The position numbers and the translations under genes are program-made. The notes under the pieces are model-generated. The model saw only the letters and a list, made by a program, of their open reading frames with translations. It made no database searches and had not been told where the DNA came from. Below are positions 59,859 to 64,000 of a stretch of 64,000 bases of DNA, in pieces. Source of the DNA: Kosakonia sp. H02 (GTDB taxonomy: Bacteria; Pseudomonadota; Gammaproteobacteria; Enterobacterales; Enterobacteriaceae); NCBI GenBank assembly GCA_030704225.1, contig CP131915.1, forward strand, positions 3,844,001 through 3,908,000, in the 5' to 3' direction. How positions within the stretch are numbered: the stretch's first letter is position 1; every line of letters starts with the position of its first letter.

Positions 59859-60859
59859 ACGCTGTAACCGAAGAGAGAAAAGTGCTGCTGGAAATCGCCG
59901 ATCTGAAGGTGCATTTCGATATTAAAGACGGCAGGCAATGGTTCTGGCAGCCGCCGAAAACACTGAAAGCGGTCGATGGCGTCACGCTGCGTTTATACGA
60001 AGGGGAAACCCTTGGCGTGGTGGGTGAATCCGGCTGCGGCAAATCGACCTTTGCCCGCGCGATTATCGGTCTGGTGAAAGCCACTGACGGTAAAGTCGCG
60101 TGGCTGGGCAAAGATCTGCTGGGCATGAAACCGGAAGAGTGGCGCGAAGTGCGCAGCGACATTCAGATGATTTTCCAGGATCCGCTGGCCTCCCTGAACC
60201 CGCGTATGACTATCGGTGAAATTATTGCCGAGCCGCTGCGGACCTACCATCCGAAGATGTCGCGTCAGGAAGTGCGTGACCGCGTCAAAGCGATGATGAT
60301 GAAAGTGGGCCTGCTGCCGAACCTGATCAACCGTTATCCCCATGAGTTTTCCGGTGGTCAGTGTCAACGTATCGGGATTGCCCGCGCGCTGATCCTCGAG
60401 CCGAAGCTGATTATCTGTGACGAACCGGTTTCGGCGCTGGATGTTTCCATCCAGGCGCAGGTGGTGAACTTGCTGCAACAGTTACAGCGTGAAATGGGGC
60501 TGTCGCTGATCTTTATCGCCCACGACCTGGCGGTGGTGAAACACATTTCCGACCGCGTGCTGGTGATGTACTTAGGTCATGCGGTCGAGCTGGGCACTTA
60601 CGATGAGGTGTATCAGAACCCGCTGCATCCTTACACCAAAGCGCTGATGTCGGCTGTGCCGGTGCCCGACCCGGATGTGGAAAAGAACAAGACTATCCAG
60701 TTGCTGGAAGGGGATTTGCCGTCGCCCATTAATCCGCCGTCAGGCTGTGTGTTCCGCACCCGTTGCCCGATTGCCGGGCCAGAATGCGCCGAAACGCGCC
60801 CGGTGCTGGAAGGTAGCTTCCGCCACGCGGTTTCCTGCCTGAAAGTCGACCCGCTTTAA
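59855..60859 (+). CDS. oppF: Oligopeptide ABC transporter ATPase OppF
   Basis: A 334-residue partner ATPase. Walker A is 'GVVGESGCGKSTFARAIIG', the signature 'FSGGQCQRIGIARAL', Walker B 'LIICDEPVSALDVS', and the C-terminal Cys motif 'CVFRTRCPIAGPEC'. Last gene of the opp operon, followed by a strong terminator. Confidence 0.97.
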   Translation: MNAVTEERKVLLEIADLKVHFDIKDGRQWFWQPPKTLKAVDGVTLRLYEGETLGVVGESGCGKSTFARAIIGLVKATDGKVAWLGKDLLGMKPEEWREVRSDIQMIFQDPLASLNPRMTIGEIIAEPLRTYHPKMSRQEVRDRVKAMMMKVGLLPNLINRYPHEFSGGQCQRIGIARALILEPKLIICDEPVSALDVSIQAQVVNLLQQLQREMGLSLIFIAHDLAVVKHISDRVLVMYLGHAVELGTYDEVYQNPLHPYTKALMSAVPVPDPDVEKNKTIQLLEGDLPSPINPPSGCVFRTRCPIAGPECAETRPVLEGSFRHAVSCLKVDPL

Positions 60860-60870
60860 TCGACGCATAA

Positions 60871-60899
60871 AAAAGGGCTGACATTGTGTCAGCCCTTTT
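60871..60899. terminator. Bidirectional terminator between oppF and yciU
   Basis: Perfect 13-bp stem AAAAGGGCTGACA / TGTCAGCCCTTTT with loop TTG. The A and T ends make it usable by both convergent transcripts. Confidence 0.9.
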
Positions 60900-60911
60900 G
60901 CTTTTCCGCGC

Positions 60912-61241
60912 TTATTCGCGCCAGAGAATATGACAAAGCTTATGATCTTTTTCGCGACACAGTAATATGCGCGCAAACACATCATTAATTTCACCACCGT
61001 CGGTATCCGCCAGCCCAATCACCACTTCGGCGAAGAAGTCCGGGTTTAAATCGTAATCCACATGTTCCTTCCAGTCTTCGCCTGGATCAAACAGCTCCGC
61101 ACCACCACGCTCTTCAAACTGCAAATTGAAAAGAATGACGTCCGCCGGATCAAGATTATCCATAGCCAGTTCGAGGAAGATGTCATAAGCCTGTTCAAGC
61201 GTTTCGTCTTCAGTCAGGCGATTGTTCAGATCCATTTCCAT
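60912..61241 (-). CDS. yciU: Acidic DNA-mimic-like protein YciU
   Basis: A 109-residue, strongly acidic protein matching E. coli YciU/HI1450 (a proposed dsDNA mimic). 'EDETLEQAYDIFLELAMDNL' and 'REKDHKLCHILWRE' are conserved. The ATG at 61241 (MEMDLNNR) follows AGAGGTAATC. It lies just downstream of the cls fragment on the same strand, as in E. coli. Confidence 0.93.
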   Translation of the reverse strand: MEMDLNNRLTEDETLEQAYDIFLELAMDNLDPADVILFNLQFEERGGAELFDPGEDWKEHVDYDLNPDFFAEVVIGLADTDGGEINDVFARILLCREKDHKLCHILWRE

Positions 61242-61271
61242 GATTACCTCTTCACGTCTGTTGGGCACGTT

Positions 61272-62150
61272 TTACAGCAACGGGCTAAAGAAGTAAAACA
61301 GTCGTTCGGCAATGCGATGCCAGAACGGACGTTTTACCCACAAACGCGCATCAAGTAACCGGGAGCGGGAAATATAGTCATCCTGCACCGCAGCCAGATC
61401 GCCGCCAAATCCCGCATCGTCAATCACCAGCGTTATCTCAAAGTTAAGCCACAGGCTGCGCATGTCCAGATTCACCGTGCCGATCAGGCTCAGTTCCCCG
61501 TCAACCAGCACGCTCTTGGTGTGCAGTAAGCCGCCTTCAAATTGATAGATTTTTACCCCGGCAGCCAACAGCTCGGTGAAGAACGCGCGGCTGGCCCAGC
61601 CCACCAGAACAGAGTCATTCTTGCGCGGCAGAATAATGCTCACATCCACGCCGCGCTGGGCAGCGGTACAGATAGCGTGCAGTAAATCGTCGCTGGGCAC
61701 GAAATAGGGCGTAGTCATGATCAAATATTCACGAGAAGCATAAACCGCCGTCAGCAGCGCCTGGTGAATCAAGTCTTCCGGGAAACCGGGGCCGGAAGCG
61801 ATAGTGTGAATCGTATGCCCGCTGGCTTCTTCGAAGGGCATGATATTGGTATCCGGCGGTGGCGGAAGAATGCGCTTGCCGGTTTCAATTTCCCAGTCGC
61901 AGGAGTAAACAATGCCCATTGCCGTGGCAACCGGGCCTTCCATACGCGCCATTAAATCAACCCATTGCCCGACTCCGGCATCCTGTTTAAAGAAGCGGGG
62001 ATCGACCAGGTTCATACTGCCGGTATAAGCAATGTAGTTATCAATAAGTACAATTTTGCGGTGCTGGCGTAAATCCATGCGGCGCAGAAAGACACGCATC
62101 AGGTTAACTTTCAGTGCTTCGACCACTTCAATCCCGGCATTGCGCATCAT
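61272..62150 (-). pseudogene. cls: Cardiolipin synthase, 5'-truncated (C-terminal 292 codons)
   Basis: The protein aligns with residues ~195-486 of E. coli ClsA. The first codons 'MMRNAGIEVVEALKVNLMR' fall in the middle of the first phospholipase-D domain. The first HKD motif, 'LRQHRKIVLIDNYIAYTGSM', and the second, 'GGLLHTKSVLVDGELSLIG', are both present. The two N-terminal membrane helices and the first ~194 residues are missing, and an in-frame TAA stands nine bases upstream of the first ATG. No RBS of note. Function is unlikely without the missing part. The DNA upstream is that beyond murI, so this is a breakpoint (real or assembly). Confidence 0.88.
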
Positions 62151-62224
62151 TGACGGTTAATTTCCGCTGACAACCCCTAATTTCAAAAAAGTTTTCAACC
62201 GTCTCTTTTTTGCGCAAAACAGCC
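62151..62224. other. Junction segment between truncated cls and murI
   Basis: 74 bp. Read on the minus strand after the murI stop, A/T-rich sequence (TTTTTTGAAATTAGGGG) is followed by TTGTCA, which is the -35 of E. coli rrnB P1. The usual rrn -10 and leader do not follow, and cls codons begin about 20 bases later. In E. coli murI is followed by rrnB. The resemblance is by eye, and the breakpoint probably lies between 62150 and 62165. Confidence 0.55.
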
Positions 62225-63076
62225 CTAAAGTGCCAGTTTTTCGAGCTTTTTGAAACCGTAGCGCTGCAAAACGGGCAGTAATTGCGCAGTCCCGGGCGTC
62301 AATGCCATGCAATAAGCAATATTCTCGCCAAACGATTTTGCATCCGGCGCTTCGTGTTCAAGAAGCCAGGCGGTACGACGGGCGATAGCCGAGCCGGAAT
62401 CCACCAGCCGCGTCCCTTCCGGCAGCACCTGCAACAACTCTTCCTGCAATAACGGGAAATGCGTGCATCCCAACACCACCGTATCTGGCGGCTCCTGCAT
62501 GCGCAGCCACGGTCGCAGGATACGACGCAACTCCTCAAGCGGCACGGGCTCACCGTGCAGTTTTGCTTCGGCTAATTCCACCAGCTCCGCCGACCCCAGC
62601 ATTTCAATCCGGCATTCATTGGCGAAACGTGCAATCAATTCGTGCGTATAAGGTCGTTTCACCGTGCCGCGCGTCGCCAGTAGCCCAACAATGCCGTTCG
62701 CCGTTAAGCGCGCCGCAGGTTTAATAGCTGGCACTACGCCTACAACAGGGAAGGTAAATTTATCGCGCAGCGCGGGTAGCGAAACGGTGCTTGCCGAATT
62801 GCAGGCTATAACGGCCAGTGCGAGGGGGTATTGCGCCTGAACGGCGGTAACAATCTCGACAACTCGCTCAACGATGAACGCTTCGCTTTTTTCCCCATAA
62901 GGGAAAGCAACGTTGTCGAAAGCGTAGATGTAATGCAGATCCGGCAGAAGATGCCGGATCTCATCATAAACGGATAACCCACCGACGCCGGAGTCAAACA
63001 CCAGGACGGTGGGACGTGCATCAGAAGGTGTAGCTGCCAGACAAGGTATATTCCCGTCCTGCAGTTTGGTAGCCAT
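62225..63076 (-). CDS. murI: Glutamate racemase
   Basis: A 283-residue enzyme making D-glutamate for peptidoglycan. The catalytic pair of Cys is in 'LAVIACNSASTVSLPALR' and 'TVVLGCTHFPLLQEEL', and the substrate loop is 'VLVFDSGVGGLSVYDE'. The ATG at 63076 (MATKLQDGN) matches E. coli. The frame extends to 63121 without support. The start lies 56 bp inside the end of btuB, the same overlap arrangement as E. coli. Confidence 0.96.
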   Translation of the reverse strand: MATKLQDGNIPCLAATPSDARPTVLVFDSGVGGLSVYDEIRHLLPDLHYIYAFDNVAFPYGEKSEAFIVERVVEIVTAVQAQYPLALAVIACNSASTVSLPALRDKFTFPVVGVVPAIKPAARLTANGIVGLLATRGTVKRPYTHELIARFANECRIEMLGSAELVELAEAKLHGEPVPLEELRRILRPWLRMQEPPDTVVLGCTHFPLLQEELLQVLPEGTRLVDSGSAIARRTAWLLEHEAPDAKSFGENIAYCMALTPGTAQLLPVLQRYGFKKLEKLAL

Positions 63077-64000
63077 ATGCTGTCTCGTACTCTTTATCGA
63101 ACAGGTTGGCGATTTTACCACGAACTGTCAGATGAGAGGTCACAGGATATGAAGCAGAAAAATCGACCGTACTATAACTTGGCAGAATACGTTGCTGCGG
63201 GTTATAGGCTGACGAACGATTATCATAGCGCTTACCGAAATACGCCCAGGCCAGGTTCATATCCACATCGAAGGCGGACCAATCAAGCTCATACTTCGCC
63301 TGGCGCTTCGAGCGGCGCGGCAGCACTTCATGGGTTTCATCATCACGCGGATCAATGTATTGCAACGTGACGCGATGCGAGAAAATGCCCGTATCGACGC
63401 TTCCGGTCCACTCGACACCTTTAATAGTGGCAGAGTTGATGTTGTAGTAAGCCGTATCACTATAAGTGATAAGGTTATCGATCTCATAACGATAAGCAGA
63501 CAAACGCCAGTCCACCGGGCCGGTTAACCCCTCAACACCCGCTTCCCACTGTTTTGACTCTTCCGGTTTGAGATCCGGGTTAGAGGCAATCGTGAAACGC
63601 TTAGCGCCATATTGCTGCCCCAGCGACGGCGCGAGGAAGCCAGTGCCATAAGAAACAGTCAGGCGATAATTCTCCACGAATTCCCAGCCTGCGGCAGTCT
63701 GCCAGGTACCGTGCCAGCCAAACTCATCATCTTTGTCTTCACGGCCAGACGCTTCGAGCGTGACATCGCCCAATTGCTGCATTCCGGTCAGATACAAGCC
63801 GGTGTTCTCGCGCTTGTAGGCATCGCGAGTCGTTGTATTCGACGACACCAGGCGCTCCTGTTTCCAGTCCACACCCGCACTGACCGAGCCTTTACCAACC
63901 TCAACGTTATTGCCCCACTGAATATAACGCTGTTCCATATCATCTAGCGTGGTACCGTCGTGATAGCGGCCATAAATGCTACTGTAGTTGTAGTCTTTGC
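63021..64000 (-). CDS. btuB: TonB-dependent vitamin B12 receptor BtuB, C-terminal part
   Basis: The last ~326 codons of the outer-membrane cobalamin transporter; the gene continues beyond the window. The frame is open to base 64000. Strand-rich sequence ends with 'LFDKEYETAYGYQTAGREYT' and then '...SGSYTF', the terminal-Phe barrel end typical of BtuB. 'GTGFLAPSLGQQYGAKRF' is the conserved TonB-receptor region. The plug domain and B12 riboswitch lie outside the window. Confidence 0.93.
   Translation of the reverse strand, partial: KDYNYSSIYGRYHDGTTLDDMEQRYIQWGNNVEVGKGSVSAGVDWKQERLVSSNTTTRDAYKRENTGLYLTGMQQLGDVTLEASGREDKDDEFGWHGTWQTAAGWEFVENYRLTVSYGTGFLAPSLGQQYGAKRFTIASNPDLKPEESKQWEAGVEGLTGPVDWRLSAYRYEIDNLITYSDTAYYNINSATIKGVEWTGSVDTGIFSHRVTLQYIDPRDDETHEVLPRRSKRQAKYELDWSAFDVDMNLAWAYFGKRYDNRSSAYNPQQRILPSYSTVDFSASYPVTSHLTVRGKIANLFDKEYETAYGYQTAGREYTLSGSYTF

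Noticed and set aside
62151..62224. An rRNA operon start after murI
   Set aside because: Only a -35-like and A/T-rich segment is present. No 16S sequence follows, and the DNA turns into cls codons.
63077..63121. 15-residue N-terminal extension of murI
   Set aside because: The MATKLQDGN start matches E. coli MurI; the extension lies in btuB codons.

Overview
The window is a piece of chromosome from a member of the Enterobacteriaceae. From about 9.98 kb to 61.2 kb the gene order and orientation follow the E. coli K-12 26-28 min region: ychF-pth-ychH-dauA-prs-ispE-lolB-hemA-prfA-prmC-sirB2-sirB1-kdsA-chaABC-ychN-ychO-narLX-narK-narGHJI-tyrosine tRNAs-purU-ychJ-rssAB-galU-hns-tdk-adhE-ychE-oppABCDF-yciU-cls. 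Protein sequences are close to the E. coli ones but not identical. Together with the accessory genes this suggests a Kosakonia/Enterobacter/Klebsiella-like genus, which cannot be fixed by reading alone.

Left end (1-9914), accessory: a bgl-type catabolic island with sulfatase genes built in. A porin and a cysteine-type sulfatase (cut by the window edge) are read leftwards. A serine-type sulfatase, an anaerobic sulfatase-maturating radical SAM enzyme, a BglG-type antiterminator, a beta-glucoside PTS permease (EIIBCA) and a GH1 6-phospho-beta-glucosidase are read rightwards. Three ribonucleic antiterminator (RAT) plus terminator modules, one facing left and two facing right, place the whole set under the one antiterminator. 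The divergent promoter region also holds two CRP-like sites. I infer uptake and desulfation of a sulfated beta-glucoside, possibly plant derived. The substrate is not shown by the sequence.

Core (9.98-22.3 kb): translation, isoprenoid, PRPP, lipoprotein-sorting, tetrapyrrole, release-factor and KDO genes in their usual operons. From 22.3 to 30 kb these are mixed with genes absent from this place in K-12: an AraC/SDR divergent pair, a methyl-accepting chemotaxis protein, a small protein of unknown function and a secreted PEBP-family protein.

Nitrate respiration (31.5-42.7 kb): NarX/NarL two-component system, NarK transporter and NarGHJI nitrate reductase, with FNR boxes upstream of narK and narG and NarL heptamers. 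Then comes a tyrosine tRNA operon with four copies at an exact 119-bp period. It is followed in the direction of transcription by four ~175-bp repeats of the rtT/tpr type, each carrying a tRNA-Tyr 3'-end remnant.

Right part (44-61 kb): purU, ychJ, rssAB, galU, hns, tdk, adhE, ychE and the oligopeptide permease operon.

Right end (61.3-64 kb): synteny breaks. cls keeps only its C-terminal 292 codons and is joined, within about 75 bp, to murI-btuB, which in E. coli lies at 90 min next to an rRNA operon. This is either a real rearrangement or an assembly chimera.
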